The notes: generated by a model not told the origin, from the sequence alone. A stretch of DNA of 64,000 nt from Streptomyces antimycoticus (GCF_005405925.1 NZ_BJHV01000001.1:9114001-9178000), one strand, 5' to 3'; numbered from the stretch's first letter, positions 35,067-44,894 are shown. Translations and numbers: made by a program.

Positions 35067-35320
35067 GGCACTCCCGTCTCGCGGTCCCGCGGTACCGCTT
35101 CTTCGCTCGGACCTGTCTATGACTCCGGACCACGGCGAAACTCATCGGCTCCGGCCAGCCTGACGGTTTGGGCGGGTAGGGGGCAGCGCGCTGCGGCTCG
35201 GGGCGGGGCGGATCGCCGACGGTGCCGGGGATGCCCTCGGCACGGGGCCAGGGGCGCCGCCCCGGTGGGGCCCGGGGCGGCGCCGCGGTTTCGGGGAGGG
35301 GCGGGGTGGGGGAGCGGTCC

Positions 35321-36283
35321 TCAACCCCCACCGTGGCGGGCCAGGGTGCGGCGGGCCGTGGCCGCCATCGCCTCGTCGACCATCCGCCCCTCGAAGAGCA
35401 CCGCCCCGGCACCCTCGGCCTGTGCGCGCTCCACCGCCGCGATCAGTCGGCCACAGCGGGCAAGTTCCTCGGCGTCGGGCGCGAACACCTCGTTGACCAC
35501 CGGCACATGGGACGGGTGGATCACCGCCATCCCCTCGTATCCGAGGGCGCGGTTCTGCTCGGCGAAGCGCCGTAGCCCCGCGAGGTCCGCCACGTCCGCC
35601 CATAGTCCGGCCACCGGATGGGGGCGGTTCGCGGCGCGTGCGTCGAGCAGGGCGCGAGCCCGCAGTTCACGGGTCTCCTCGCCCTCCGGGCTCCAGCGGT
35701 AGCCGATCGCCCGCTCCACATCCCCGCCCGGGGCGGTCACCGCGCCCAGGTGGGCGATCCGGGCGGCGGCCCGGCCGATGGCGTACGCCTCGCGCAGTCC
35801 GCGCGCCGTCTCCAGCAGTGGCAGCAGGGCGAAATGGCCCTCGGGTAGGCCGTGTTCGCGCTCGCACCACGCCAGCAGCCGGTCGGCGGTGGTCACGTCC
35901 TCCGGGCCGCTCACCTTGGGCAGCACGATGCCGTAGAGCCCGGGACGGGCCACCGCTCGCAGGTCGTCGGCGCCCTGCCAGCCCGTGGCGCGGTCCAGCG
36001 CGTTGATCCGTACGAGCAGCCGCATCGGACCGGGCGTTCCGGCCGTCACCTGGTCGGCGGTCACGGCCCCGGCCACGGCCTCGCGTGCCGCCGCCTTGCC
36101 GTCCTCCGGTACGGCGTCCTCCAGGTCGAGGATGGCCGCGTCGGCGCCCGCCGACTCCGCCTTGGGCAGCCAGTCGGTCCGGCTGCCGGGCACGAAGAGC
36201 AGGGAGCGCAGGGGGACGCGCTGCGTCGCCACGCCCGTCACGCCCGTCACGCCCGTCACGCCCGTAGCGCCGTCAGATGACAC
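35321..36283 (-). CDS. HpcH/HpaI-type CoA-ester lyase (CitE-like)
   Basis: A 320-residue member of the CitE/citramalyl-CoA lyase family. LRSLLFVPGSRTDWLPKA, the metal-binding DAAILDLEDAVPEDGK (Asp/Glu), RINALDRATGWQGADDL and MAVIHPSHVPVVNEVF are conserved. It follows and overlaps by 11 bases a CaiB-type CoA-transferase gene, so one pathway is likely: activate an organic acid, then cleave the CoA ester to acetyl- or pyruvate-type products. The first 20 residues contain GVTGVTGVTGV, coded by a nine-base tandem repeat. Substrate candidates are citrate, citramalate or related acids. Confidence 0.9.
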   Translation of the reverse strand: MSSDGATGVTGVTGVTGVATQRVPLRSLLFVPGSRTDWLPKAESAGADAAILDLEDAVPEDGKAAAREAVAGAVTADQVTAGTPGPMRLLVRINALDRATGWQGADDLRAVARPGLYGIVLPKVSGPEDVTTADRLLAWCEREHGLPEGHFALLPLLETARGLREAYAIGRAAARIAHLGAVTAPGGDVERAIGYRWSPEGEETRELRARALLDARAANRPHPVAGLWADVADLAGLRRFAEQNRALGYEGMAVIHPSHVPVVNEVFAPDAEELARCGRLIAAVERAQAEGAGAVLFEGRMVDEAMAATARRTLARHGGG

Positions 36284-37484
36284 CCTCGGCCTCCAGTTTC
36301 GCCAGTCGTCCGTCGTCGATGCCCAGCCACTCCCCGTAGACCAGCGCGTTGTCCGCGCCGAGCGCGGGGCCGGTCCGCCATACCGCGCCGGGGGAGCGGT
36401 GGAAGCGCGGGATCACCGACTGCATCCGCACCGGGCCGAGGTCGGCGTCGTCCACCGTGATGATGTCCTCGCGTTCGGCGTAGATCGGGTCGGCGGCGAT
36501 GTCGGCGGCGGTGAACACCCGGGAGGCCACCACCTCGGCCCGTTCGAAGGCCGCCAGGCATTCGGCCGCCGGGCGTGCCGCTACCCATTCCCGCAGCGCC
36601 GCGTCGAGCCGCTCGCGGCCCGCGTGCTGCTGGTCCACGGTGGCGAACTCCTCGTCGGGCAGGCCCAGCAGCCGCACCACATTGCGCACCGAGCGGATGG
36701 TGGCGGAGGTGACGGTGAGCCAGTCGCCGTCGGCGCTGCGGTAGGTGTTGATGACGGCGGCCGGGGCGACGGCCAGCTGGTTGCCCGCCCGCTCGGGGGC
36801 CGTGCCGAGCTGGTCGTACGCGATGATCTGCCACTCCACCAGGCGGTACAGCGGCTCGAACAGCGCCAGGTCGATCCACTCGCCCTCGAAGTCCGGATCG
36901 GTGTCGCGACGGTGCACGGCGGCCAGGATCGCGAACGCGCCCATCAGCCCGGTGACCGCGTCGCCGTGCGAGAAGCCGGTGTGCACGGGCGGGCCGTCCG
37001 GGAAGCCGGTCAGATGGACCACACCGCTGCGGGCCTCGCCCATCTTCCCGAAGCCGGGCGCGTCGGCGCGGGAAGAGGTCGCGCCGAAGCCGGAGATCTG
37101 CAGCAGGATCGCGGTGGGGTTGAGCGCGTGGACGGCCTCCCAGTCCAGGCCCCAGGCGCGCAGGCGGCCCGCCCGGAGCGTCACGATCACCACATCGGCC
37201 CAGGCGATCAGATCCCGGGCGACCTCCCGGCCCTCCTCGTGGTGCAGATCCAGCGTCACCGAGCGCTTGTTGCGGCCCGCCACCTTGAACCAGAGCGGAA
37301 CGCCGTCGCGCCGCGGCCCCATCGCCCTCGCCGCGTCACCGGAGCCCGGCGGCTCCACGTGGACGACGTCCGCCCCCTGGTCGGCGAGCATCCCCCCGGC
37401 GAGCGGGCCCGCCACCACATGGGCGAACTCCACCACCTTCAGCCCTGTGAGCTGTCCTTGCCGTGTGCTGGTCTGGTCCTCCAT
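36273..37484 (-). CDS. CaiB/BaiF (class III) CoA-transferase
   Basis: A 403-residue class III CoA-transferase. LTGLKVVEFAHVVAGPLAGG, GADVVHVEPPGSGDAAR, FKVAGRNKRSVTLDL and the active-site region GFGATSSRADAPGFGKMGEA are typical, with the catalytic Asp expected near ADAPGF. Start MEDQTSTRQ at 37484 is chosen; longer frames run into a 13-base tandem repeat. It overlaps the CitE-like lyase gene and lies behind a LysR gene with a citrate-type transporter opposite. This supports organic-acid activation to a CoA ester. Confidence 0.9.
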   Translation of the reverse strand: MEDQTSTRQGQLTGLKVVEFAHVVAGPLAGGMLADQGADVVHVEPPGSGDAARAMGPRRDGVPLWFKVAGRNKRSVTLDLHHEEGREVARDLIAWADVVIVTLRAGRLRAWGLDWEAVHALNPTAILLQISGFGATSSRADAPGFGKMGEARSGVVHLTGFPDGPPVHTGFSHGDAVTGLMGAFAILAAVHRRDTDPDFEGEWIDLALFEPLYRLVEWQIIAYDQLGTAPERAGNQLAVAPAAVINTYRSADGDWLTVTSATIRSVRNVVRLLGLPDEEFATVDQQHAGRERLDAALREWVAARPAAECLAAFERAEVVASRVFTAADIAADPIYAEREDIITVDDADLGPVRMQSVIPRFHRSPGAVWRTGPALGADNALVYGEWLGIDDGRLAKLEAEGVI

Positions 37485-37560
37485 GCGGCCAGGCTGCGGG
37501 GTGGGGTGTATGCGCGTCCAGCAATGAAAGGGGATCAATTCATGCGGATCTTGCAAAGAT

Positions 37561-37612
37561 CGCCGCTGAACGTCGCCGCTGAACGTCGCCACTGAACGTC
37601 GCCGACGAACGG
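37561..37612. repeat. 13-base tandem repeat, four units
   Basis: Units CGCCGCTGAACGT (37561-37573), the same (37574-37586), CGCCACTGAACGT (37587-37599) and a degenerate CGCCGACGAACGG (37600-37612). They lie between the LysR stop and the CoA-transferase start, about 80 bases upstream of the latter. They could be iterated binding sites or a slippage product. Confidence 0.75.
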
Positions 37613-37624
37613 CGCTCCCCGGCC

Positions 37625-38569
37625 TCACCACGGCCCGTCGTCCGCCTCCTCCCACGCCACCCCCGCCGGCAGGGCATCGGCGGCGGAGCGGAACTCCTCC
37701 AGCTGGTCCAGGAAGCGGCGCGCCCCCGGTGGCAGGGTGCGGCGCGTCGGCAGGACGACATACAGCCGGCGCTCCACCACTGGCCCCACCAGCGGGCGCC
37801 GCACCAGCCGGCCCGGCCCCACCAGCGGATGGACCAGGGCCGGCAGCGCGGAGACGCCCAGCCCGGCGGACACCAGCCCGCCCACCGTGGCCACGTTCGA
37901 CGCCTCGGCCGTCGGGTTCGCCTCCATACCGGCCTGGGCGAAGGCCGCGTCGGTCATCCGGCGCACGCTGGAGTCGGTGCCCACCGCGAGAAACGGCTCC
38001 CGGCCCAGTTCCTCCCAGGTCACCTCGTCCCGCTCGGCCAGCGGATGGTGCTCCGGGAGCACCGCGTCGAAGCGGTCCCGCACCAGGGGCCGCAGCCGTA
38101 CGCCCGGGGCGCGCCGGGCCACCGTGCTGACCGCGAAGTCGGCGTCCCCGTCGACCACCCGCTCCAGCACCGAGCGTTCGAGCCCGTCCAGCAGCCGTAC
38201 GGTCATCTCCGGGCGCCGCGCGCGGAAGGCGGAGATCACCGGCGGCAGCAGCACGGCCGCGACCGAGGGCAGGGTCGCCAGGGCCACCGCACCGCGCTCA
38301 CCGGCCCCGTAGCGCCCGAGCTGGGCCAGGCCCGCGCGGTGCGCGGAGAGGATCTGGTCGGCGATCCGCAGCGCCTCGGCGCCCGCCGGGGTGAGCCGCA
38401 CATTGCGGGTGTCCCGCTCCAGCAGCCGCATCCCCAGCGTCCGTTCCAGATCGGCGACCGCACGGCTCAGCGACGACTGGGACACATGCAGTTCGGCGGC
38501 GGCCGCGGTGAAGCTCACGGCGCGTGCGACCGCCGCGTACGCGGTCAGCTGGCGCAGGGTGACGTCCAT
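37625..38569 (-). CDS. LysR-family regulator of the organic-acid cluster
   Basis: A 314-residue LysR protein. The HTH at the N-terminus (LRQLTAYAAVARAVSFTAAA, ELHVSQSSLSRAVADLERTL) is followed by a periplasmic-binding-type sensor domain. It is divergent from a CitMHS transporter and upstream of the CoA-transferase/lyase pair, so probably activates both in response to the acid. A nine-base inverted repeat with 20-base spacing lies in the divergent region. Confidence 0.92.
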   Translation of the reverse strand: MDVTLRQLTAYAAVARAVSFTAAAAELHVSQSSLSRAVADLERTLGMRLLERDTRNVRLTPAGAEALRIADQILSAHRAGLAQLGRYGAGERGAVALATLPSVAAVLLPPVISAFRARRPEMTVRLLDGLERSVLERVVDGDADFAVSTVARRAPGVRLRPLVRDRFDAVLPEHHPLAERDEVTWEELGREPFLAVGTDSSVRRMTDAAFAQAGMEANPTAEASNVATVGGLVSAGLGVSALPALVHPLVGPGRLVRRPLVGPVVERRLYVVLPTRRTLPPGARRFLDQLEEFRSAADALPAGVAWEEADDGPW

Positions 38570-38624
38570 GCTCCGTGAGCGTAGGCGGCGGGGCCGCGCG
38601 GCGGAACTGTTGCGCAGATCGCAT

Positions 38625-38662
38625 GGATAGATCTGTGTTCAATGCTGGACGCGGATCTATCC
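38625..38662. promoter_or_regulatory. Inverted repeat between LysR and CitMHS genes
   Basis: Perfect arms GGATAGATC (38625-38633) and GATCTATCC (38654-38662), 20 bases apart, centred midway between the divergent starts. It is AT-richer than its surroundings. A candidate LysR regulatory site; the protein link is inferred. Confidence 0.55.
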
Positions 38663-38713
38663 CCGCTCGGAAACTCTTCGGCAGCACCCGACCGGACGAG
38701 GAAGCGAGCGGCC

Positions 38714-40021
38714 ATGCTGGCAGCACTGGGATTCTGCACGATCGGCGGCTTCCTGCTGCTGACCATGTTCAAACGGGTCTCGGTGCTGGTCGCCCTCGTC
38801 CTCACGCCCGTGGTCACCGCGGTCATCGGCGGATACGGCGACGATCTGGGCCCGATGGCGCTCGACGGGCTATCGAAGGTCGCCCCGACCGGCATCATGA
38901 TCGCCTTCGCGGTGCTCTACTTCAGCCTGATGATCGACGCGGGCCTCTTCGAACCGCTGATCCGCGGCATTCTGCGCGCCGCGAAGAACGACCCGGTACG
39001 GATCACGGTCGGCACCGCCGTGCTGACCGTGTGCGTCGGGCTCGACGGCGACGGCGCCTCGACCTTCCTCATCAGCATCTCCGCGATGCTCCCGGTCTAT
39101 CAGCGGCTCGGGATGAGCCGGCTGGTGCTCGCCGGGGTGGTCGGCCTGGGCGCGGGCGTGATGAACATGATTCCGTGGGGCGGGCCGACGGCCCGTGCCG
39201 CCGCGGCCCTGAAGATCGACACGTCCGACATCATCACGCCGCTGCTGCCCGCCCTCGCCGCCGGTATCGCCTGGGTGCTCCTCGCCGCCTACCTCATCGG
39301 ACGCCGTGAGCGGCGGCGGCTCGAAGCCCTCGATCCCACCCCGCGGGCCGAGGTGGCGGTCGGGGACGGCCCCGGCACACCCCGGGTCGCCGCCCGCCCC
39401 GGCCTCGCGCTCACCGCCTTCAATCTGCTGCTCACCGTGGCGCTGCTGGTCTGCCTGGTGCTGGAGGCCATGCCGCTGCCCGTGCTCTTCGTCTTCGCGT
39501 TCGTCCTCGCGCTGCTGGTCAACCACCCCCGCTGGGAGGACCAGCAGGAGCTGCTGGAGCGGCACGGCAAGAGTGTGGTGCTCGTCATCACCATGATCTT
39601 CGCGGCCGGGGTGTTCACCGGCATCCTCGGCGGCACCGGGATGATCGGGAAGATGGCCGGGGCGCTGGTCGACGTCATCCCCGACGGGCTGGGCGGGCAT
39701 CTGCCGGTGCTCGTGGCCGTCACCAGCATGCCGCTGAGCCTCGTCCTCACCCCGGACGCCTACTACTTCGGCGTTCTGCCGGTGCTCGCCGGGACCGCCG
39801 ACGCCTTCGGCACCGACCACGCCGAGATCGCCCGCGCCGCCGTCCTCGGCCAGATGACCACAGGCTTCCCGCTGAGCCCGCTCACCGCCGCGACCTTCAT
39901 CCTCCTCAGCATGAGCGGCGTCCAGCTCGGGGAGCACCAGCGCTTCCTCTTCCGCTGGGCCTTCGGCACCACGCTCGTGATGACCGCCGCCGCCCTCACC
40001 ACGGGCGCCGTGCCGCTCTGA
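38714..40021 (+). CDS. CitMHS-family citrate/metal-citrate transporter
   Basis: A 435-residue transporter with about 12 hydrophobic segments. Typical CitMHS blocks are VCVGLDGDGASTFLISISAM, MNMIPWGGPTARAAAAL and ILGGTGMIGKMAGALVDVIP. CitMHS proteins take up citrate with divalent metal or protons. Together with the CoA-transferase, CitE-like lyase and divergent LysR, it suggests uptake of citrate (or a related tricarboxylate) and cleavage through its CoA ester. Confidence 0.92.
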   Translation: MLAALGFCTIGGFLLLTMFKRVSVLVALVLTPVVTAVIGGYGDDLGPMALDGLSKVAPTGIMIAFAVLYFSLMIDAGLFEPLIRGILRAAKNDPVRITVGTAVLTVCVGLDGDGASTFLISISAMLPVYQRLGMSRLVLAGVVGLGAGVMNMIPWGGPTARAAAALKIDTSDIITPLLPALAAGIAWVLLAAYLIGRRERRRLEALDPTPRAEVAVGDGPGTPRVAARPGLALTAFNLLLTVALLVCLVLEAMPLPVLFVFAFVLALLVNHPRWEDQQELLERHGKSVVLVITMIFAAGVFTGILGGTGMIGKMAGALVDVIPDGLGGHLPVLVAVTSMPLSLVLTPDAYYFGVLPVLAGTADAFGTDHAEIARAAVLGQMTTGFPLSPLTAATFILLSMSGVQLGEHQRFLFRWAFGTTLVMTAAALTTGAVPL

Positions 40022-40273
40022 CGCTCGTGGCGACGGCTCCGGCGTGGCGGCTCCGGCGCGGGCGGTCCGGTGAAGCGACTACGGCCAGGCGGCCCTGGGG
40101 AGGGCGGCCCCGGCGTGGCGGCTACGGTGAGGGCGGCCCCGCCCCGGCCAGGGTGGCCTCGCCGCGACGGCCCGGCTGACGGCCCCGGCTGCCGCCCCCG
40201 GCGTGGCGGCCCGTCAGCTCCCGCCGGTCCCGCCGGGGCGGCCCCTCAGCTCCCGGCCAGGGGCGGCGGCCCG
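40022..40273. repeat. GC-rich direct-repeat tract between transporter and dehydrogenase
   Basis: About 250 bases between two convergent genes, with repeated GTGGCGGCTCCGG-like blocks. GGCGGCCCGTCAGCTCCCG recurs three times in variant form near 40206-40285, the last running into the dehydrogenase stop region. No gene is supported. It may act as a transcription barrier or have grown by slippage. Confidence 0.5.
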
Positions 40274-41338
40274 TCAGCTCCCGGCCAAGGGCGGCCGGTG
40301 CGGTTCGATGACGGTGACCCCGCCCCTGGCTCCCGACGCCATCGTGGACAGCGCCTCCGGGACCGCGTCCAGTCCGATGACATCGGTGACCAGCAGATCC
40401 GGCCGCAGCGAACCGGCCTCGACCATCTCCATCATCGGGCCGTAGGCGTGGGCGGCCATGCCATGGCTGCCCAGCAGGCGCAGCTCCTGCGCGATGACCA
40501 GGTCCATCGGGATCATCGGGGTCCCGGCGGCCGGGGGCAGCAGCCCGACCTGGACATGGCGGCCGTGGCGGCGCAGGCTCTTGATGGACGCCGCGCAGGT
40601 CCGCGGGGAGCCCAGCGCGTCCAGCGAGACATGCGCGCCGCCGCCCGTGGCGTCCGCGACCGCCTCCGCCACCGAGCCCAGCGTGGACGCCACGTCCACG
40701 CACACCGCCGCGCCGAACCGGGCCGCGAGGGCGAGCGCTTCCGGTGAGATGTCCACCGCCACCACCCGGGCCCCGGCCGCGGCGGCGATCATCACCGCGG
40801 ACAGCCCCACCCCGCCGCAGCCGTGCACCGCGACCCACTCGCCCGGGGCGACCTGGCCCTGGGCGACGACGGCGCGGAAGGCGGTGGCGAAGCGGCAGCC
40901 CAGACCGGCGGCCGTGGTGAACGACAGCTCGTTGCGTATCCCGACCAGATTCACATCGGCGTTCTCGATCGCGACGTACTCGGCGAACGAGCCCCAGTGG
41001 GTGAACCCCGGCTGCGTCTGCCGCTCGCACACCTGCTGGGCGCCTTCCGCACAGGCGGCGCAGCGCCCGCAGGCACACACGAAGGGCACGGTGACCCGCT
41101 GCCCCGGGCGCCAGTTGAGGACGTCGGGGCCGACCTCCTCTATGACCCCCGCCAGCTCATGGCCGGGGACATGCGGCAGCCGGATGTCCGGGTCGTGCCC
41201 CATCCAGCCGTGCCAGTCGCTGCGGCACAGCCCGGTCGCCTCGACGCGGATCACCACGCCGCGCGGGGAGGGAGCGGGGTCCTCGACGCTCCGGACCTCG
41301 GGCCGGCGCCCGAAGTCGTCGAACACCACAGCACGCAT
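40274..41338 (-). CDS. Zinc-dependent alcohol dehydrogenase (MDR family)
   Basis: A 354-residue medium-chain dehydrogenase. Catalytic-zinc motif [13 protein letters not shown] and [13 protein letters not shown]; structural-zinc cysteines in [20 protein letters not shown]-binding [15 protein letters not shown]. All catalytic features are intact. Substrate unknown. It lies 83 bases downstream of the GH92 gene on the same strand, but no functional link is evident. Confidence 0.9.
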   Translation of the reverse strand: MRAVVFDDFGRRPEVRSVEDPAPSPRGVVIRVEATGLCRSDWHGWMGHDPDIRLPHVPGHELAGVIEEVGPDVLNWRPGQRVTVPFVCACGRCAACAEGAQQVCERQTQPGFTHWGSFAEYVAIENADVNLVGIRNELSFTTAAGLGCRFATAFRAVVAQGQVAPGEWVAVHGCGGVGLSAVMIAAAAGARVVAVDISPEALALAARFGAAVCVDVASTLGSVAEAVADATGGGAHVSLDALGSPRTCAASIKSLRRHGRHVQVGLLPPAAGTPMIPMDLVIAQELRLLGSHGMAAHAYGPMMEMVEAGSLRPDLLVTDVIGLDAVPEALSTMASGARGGVTVIEPHRPPLAGS

Positions 41339-41421
41339 GGACACCCGCTCCCTCGCTCGACCACACCCCCAGGCCCGTGTGTCCAGGCGGGCCCTAGAAC
41401 CTACACCACAACCCGCCGGTA

Positions 41422-43827
41422 TCAGCCCTTGCGGGTGGCGCCCACCGACGGCGGCTCCGCGCCCGGGCCGGTGCCCCAGGACGACGGCTCCGTGGACAGC
41501 CGATGGGCCAGCTTCCCGCCGTGGGCGACCTGGCCCCAGTCCAGCCATGTCCGCGCCACCTGACGGCCGCCCAGCGAGACGCCGCGGACATACCGCTTGG
41601 CGTCGCTCGCGCCCGGGGCGGTGACCGTCAGCGTGCCGCCCTGCCGGGCGCCGTACCGCCCGATGCGGACCACGGCCGAGGCGAACTGCGGGCTGGACAG
41701 GGCGAGGAAGTCCCCGCCGCTCATCGTCGGATACAGGCCCAGCGAGGAGAAGATGTACCAGGCCGACATCGTGCCGAGGTCGTCATTGCCGGTCATGCCG
41801 TCCGGCCCGGTGGTGAACAGGGTCATCGCCGCCCGCACCGCGGTCGCCGCCTTCGCGGGCGCGCCCGCCCACAAATACATGTACGGGGCGTGCAGATCGG
41901 GCTCGTTGTTGGGGTTGTAGGTGGGCTTGCCGTAGTAGTCGTACGGGGCGGAGATCCAGTCCTTGCGGGCCGTGCCCGCCGGGTCGGTGAGCAGCTTGTC
42001 GTAGGCGAAGAAGTCGTCCAGCCGCTTCTCGGCCGTGCGCCTGCCGCCCATCAGCTCCACCAGACCGGCCGGGTCCTGCGGCACCAGCCACTGGTACTGG
42101 TAGGCGCCGCCCTCGTGGAACTGCTTGCCCGCCTCCACCGGGTCGTACGGGGTCACCCACGCGCCGTCGGCCGTGCGCGGCCGGAAGTGCCCGATCGACG
42201 GGTCCCACAGCGTGCGGAAGGTCTGGCCGCGCTCGGCGAACATCCGGGCGTCGGCGCGGTGTCCGAGCCCGCGCGCCATCAGGGCGAGCGCGGCGTCCGC
42301 GGCGGAGTACTCCAGGGTGGCCGAGGCGGGGTGGACGCAGTCGTTGTCACCGCCCTTGTCGGCGCAGTCGGTGCCGAGCTTCAGACCCGAGGGGACGTAG
42401 CCCAGCTTGCGGTAGTAGTCCACTCCGGAGCGGCCGTTGTAGGGCGAGTCGGCGGGCGGGGTGCTGGTCGCGTTCTTCTTCAGCAGTGCGTACGCCTCGT
42501 CCTCGTGCCCGGCCAGCAGCCCCTTGGACCACGCCTCGACGAGGAACGGGGTCACCGGGTCGCCCGTCATGATGTTGGTCTCGCTGTTGGCCAGCGCCCA
42601 GCGCGGCAGCCAGCCGCCGTCCCGGCCGATGGAGACGACCGACAGCGCGACATCGCGGGCCACCCCCGGCTCCAGCAGCTCCAGGAGCTGGTTCTGCGGC
42701 CGGTAGGTGTCCCACAGCGAGAAGTTCTGGTATGGCGTGTAGCCGGAGGCGGTGTGGGTCGCACCGTCGAAACCGGTGTAGCGGCCGTCCACGTCGCCCG
42801 CCACATTGGGGTGCAGCTGGGCGTGGTACAGCGCGGTGTAGAAGGCGCGTTGCCGCTCCTCGGTGCCGCCGCCGACCCGGATCGCGTCGAGCTTCTTGCG
42901 CCAGGTGTCGTGCAGCGCGGCACGGGTGGCGTCGAAGTCGTAGGAGTCGCCGGTCTCGGCCGCGAGGTTCTTCCGGGCGCCTTCCGGCCCGGTGTACGAC
43001 AGCCCGACCTTGACCACCACATCCCGGTCCTGCCTCGCGTCGAAGCCGGCCCAGGCGCCGTTGCCGCCCTCTCCGGCCGCCGCACGGGAGCCAGGGGAGG
43101 GGGTCGTGCCGCGCCAGGTGCCGTAGGAGGCGAAGGGGCGGTCGAAGGTGGCGGTGAAGTAGACGGTGTGCCGGTCCTTTCCGGCGCAGAAGTTCCCGGC
43201 CTCCACCCGGCCCTCGACGGTCCGGTCCCCGACCACGCGGACCTCGGAGCCGAAGACGTTCTGATTGGCCTTGCCGGTGTTGAACAGCACATTGGCCGCG
43301 CCGGTGGCCGGGAAGGTGTACCGCTGCCAGCCGGTGCGCTGGGTCGCGGTCAGCTCGGCGTCGATGCCGTAGGTCTTCAGCCCCACCCGGTAGTAGCCCG
43401 GGGTGGCCTCCTCGTCGTCATGGCTGTAGGTGGAGCGGTAGTGCTCCGGGTCGACGTCGGTGACCGCGCCGGTCGTCGGCATGATGGGCAGCTCGCCCGC
43501 CACCCCGCAGCCGACGCCGGACAGATGGGTCTGGCTGAAGCCGTGGATGGCGTTTTGGTCGTAGTCGTAGCCGCCCTGACCGCCGGTGTCCGGGCTGACC
43601 TGGACCATGCCGAACGGGGCGCTCGCCCCGGGGAAGGTGTTGCCGAAGTTCTCGGTGCCCACGAAGGGATGGACCAGCGAGGTGGGGTCGGCCGGAGGGT
43701 CCCCGGCCGCGGAGGCGGCCGCCGCCCCCGGCGGTCCCAACAGACCGCCGCCCAGCAGCGCCGCCGTCATCACCCCCGCGACCGTGCCCGCTATGCGCGC
43801 ACGGATTCCACCGATCAGCGACCGCAT
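41422..43827 (-). CDS. Secreted GH92 alpha-1,2-mannosidase
   Basis: An 801-residue secreted enzyme. Signal peptide (about 8-40, cleaved near AAAASA). The GH92 N-terminal beta-sandwich begins [19 protein letters not shown]. The catalytic (alpha/alpha)6 domain has [18 protein letters not shown] (about 367-384) and the signature [20 protein letters not shown] (about 677). GH92 enzymes are calcium-dependent exo-mannosidases. Start 43827 has GGAGGTGCG upstream. A GACAACGTTGTC palindrome lies just upstream, so a LacI-type repressor may respond to mannosides. Length and motifs are normal. Confidence 0.93.
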   Translation of the reverse strand: MRSLIGGIRARIAGTVAGVMTAALLGGGLLGPPGAAAASAAGDPPADPTSLVHPFVGTENFGNTFPGASAPFGMVQVSPDTGGQGGYDYDQNAIHGFSQTHLSGVGCGVAGELPIMPTTGAVTDVDPEHYRSTYSHDDEEATPGYYRVGLKTYGIDAELTATQRTGWQRYTFPATGAANVLFNTGKANQNVFGSEVRVVGDRTVEGRVEAGNFCAGKDRHTVYFTATFDRPFASYGTWRGTTPSPGSRAAAGEGGNGAWAGFDARQDRDVVVKVGLSYTGPEGARKNLAAETGDSYDFDATRAALHDTWRKKLDAIRVGGGTEERQRAFYTALYHAQLHPNVAGDVDGRYTGFDGATHTASGYTPYQNFSLWDTYRPQNQLLELLEPGVARDVALSVVSIGRDGGWLPRWALANSETNIMTGDPVTPFLVEAWSKGLLAGHEDEAYALLKKNATSTPPADSPYNGRSGVDYYRKLGYVPSGLKLGTDCADKGGDNDCVHPASATLEYSAADAALALMARGLGHRADARMFAERGQTFRTLWDPSIGHFRPRTADGAWVTPYDPVEAGKQFHEGGAYQYQWLVPQDPAGLVELMGGRRTAEKRLDDFFAYDKLLTDPAGTARKDWISAPYDYYGKPTYNPNNEPDLHAPYMYLWAGAPAKAATAVRAAMTLFTTGPDGMTGNDDLGTMSAWYIFSSLGLYPTMSGGDFLALSSPQFASAVVRIGRYGARQGGTLTVTAPGASDAKRYVRGVSLGGRQVARTWLDWGQVAHGGKLAHRLSTEPSSWGTGPGAEPPSVGATRKG

Positions 43828-43844
43828 GGGACGCACCTCCGCTT

Positions 43845-43856
43845 GACAACGTTGTC
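43845..43856. promoter_or_regulatory. LacI-type operator candidate upstream of GH92
   Basis: Perfect palindrome GACAACGTTGTC, 18 bases upstream of the GH92 start, with the central CG and A/T flanks typical of LacI-family sites. The cognate repressor is not in the window. Confidence 0.6.
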
Positions 43857-43890
43857 CGACCAGGGTCGCGAAACTTTGGCATGGGGGCTG

Positions 43891-43933
43891 GGCGGTGTCA
43901 ATGACCCGTGCGCGGACGGTCATTGACACCGCC
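43891..43933. terminator. Perfect 16-base inverted repeat between SDR and GH92
   Basis: Arms GGCGGTGTCAATGACC (43891-43906) and GGTCATTGACACCGCC (43918-43933) with an 11-base loop. It begins 20 bases after the SDR stop on the minus strand and precedes the GH92 promoter region. Most likely an SDR terminator, although the AT-rich middle would also suit an operator. Confidence 0.65.
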
Positions 43934-43952
43934 CGCGCATCAGGCCGTGGCG

Positions 43953-44744
43953 CTATCGCTTGCCGCGCTGCCCGTCGGCGAGCTGACGGGACGTCTCCCC
44001 GGCGCCCGCACTCCGCTGGGCCCGCTCGGCGAGGGTCGGGAACAGCCCGCCGAGGGCGCTGCCCAGGCGCAGCTCCAGCGGGGCCACGTTCACCTCGGCC
44101 CGGTTCCGCTCGATGGCCCGGATGGTCGCGGCCGCCACCCGCCGGCTGGAGATCGTGCGGACCCCGGTGGGGAGGGAGGTGCCCGCGTCGGCGAACATCC
44201 CGGCGTCGCCCACGAATCCGGGCTGCACCAGCGAGACCCCCACCCCCGTGCCATGCAGGTCCTGCCGCAGCCCGAGGGTGAAGCCGCGCAGCCCGAACTT
44301 GGCCGCGTTGTAGAGCGCGGCGCCGGGGGAGGCGGTACGGCCCGACAGCGAGCCGATCATCACGAGCTGACCGGATCCCGACTCCACCATGCGCGGTGCC
44401 ATCAGCCGCGACAGCAGCATCGGCGCGCGGAGATTGACGTCGAGGGCGCGGTCCAGCTCCTCGGGCCGGTAGTCCAGGACCGGGCCGCTGGAGGGCAGCG
44501 CGGCGTTGGCGATGAGGATCCGGGCGTCCGCCGCCTCCTCGACCAGGCGCTCCAGATCGGACCGTTCGGCCAGATCGGCGACGATCATCCGGCCGCCCAG
44601 CCGCTCGGCCAGCGGCCGCAGCACCTCCTCACGGCGCCCGGTGAGCAGCAGCTTGGCGCCCTTGGCCGCGAGCGCGCGGGCCAGAGTCTGCCCGATGCCG
44701 CCCGTGGCCCCGGTGAGCAGGACGGTCGTGCCGTCGATCCGCAT
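43953..44744 (-). CDS. Short-chain dehydrogenase/reductase
   Basis: A 263-residue classical SDR. Cofactor motif LLTGATGGIGQTLARAL, NAALPSSGP, active-site Ser in MIGSLSGR and YNAAKFGL (YxxxK). Substrate unknown. It lies between the amidohydrolase and GH92 genes, all on the minus strand, with a 150-base gap upstream. Followed by a perfect hairpin. Confidence 0.92.
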   Translation of the reverse strand: MRIDGTTVLLTGATGGIGQTLARALAAKGAKLLLTGRREEVLRPLAERLGGRMIVADLAERSDLERLVEEAADARILIANAALPSSGPVLDYRPEELDRALDVNLRAPMLLSRLMAPRMVESGSGQLVMIGSLSGRTASPGAALYNAAKFGLRGFTLGLRQDLHGTGVGVSLVQPGFVGDAGMFADAGTSLPTGVRTISSRRVAAATIRAIERNRAEVNVAPLELRLGSALGGLFPTLAERAQRSAGAGETSRQLADGQRGKR

Positions 44745-44894
44745 GCGATCTCCTCCGGTTACGGTCGAGTACGTTCCGGCACGGTACTGGGTATGCGCTC
44801 CGCGCCGGGCGGCGACCCCGGCCCGGTCCCGTACGGACGCGCGGCCCGCGGCGGCGCGATATGCGTGCGAGCCGTGTGGGCCGCGGGAGCGGGC

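Noticed and set aside
37561..37612. CRISPR array
   Set aside because: Units are contiguous 13-base repeats without unique spacers.
41503..43926. 807-codon plus-strand frame opposite GH92
   Set aside because: The GH92 gene has a signal peptide and all family motifs; the opposing frame is a composition artefact.
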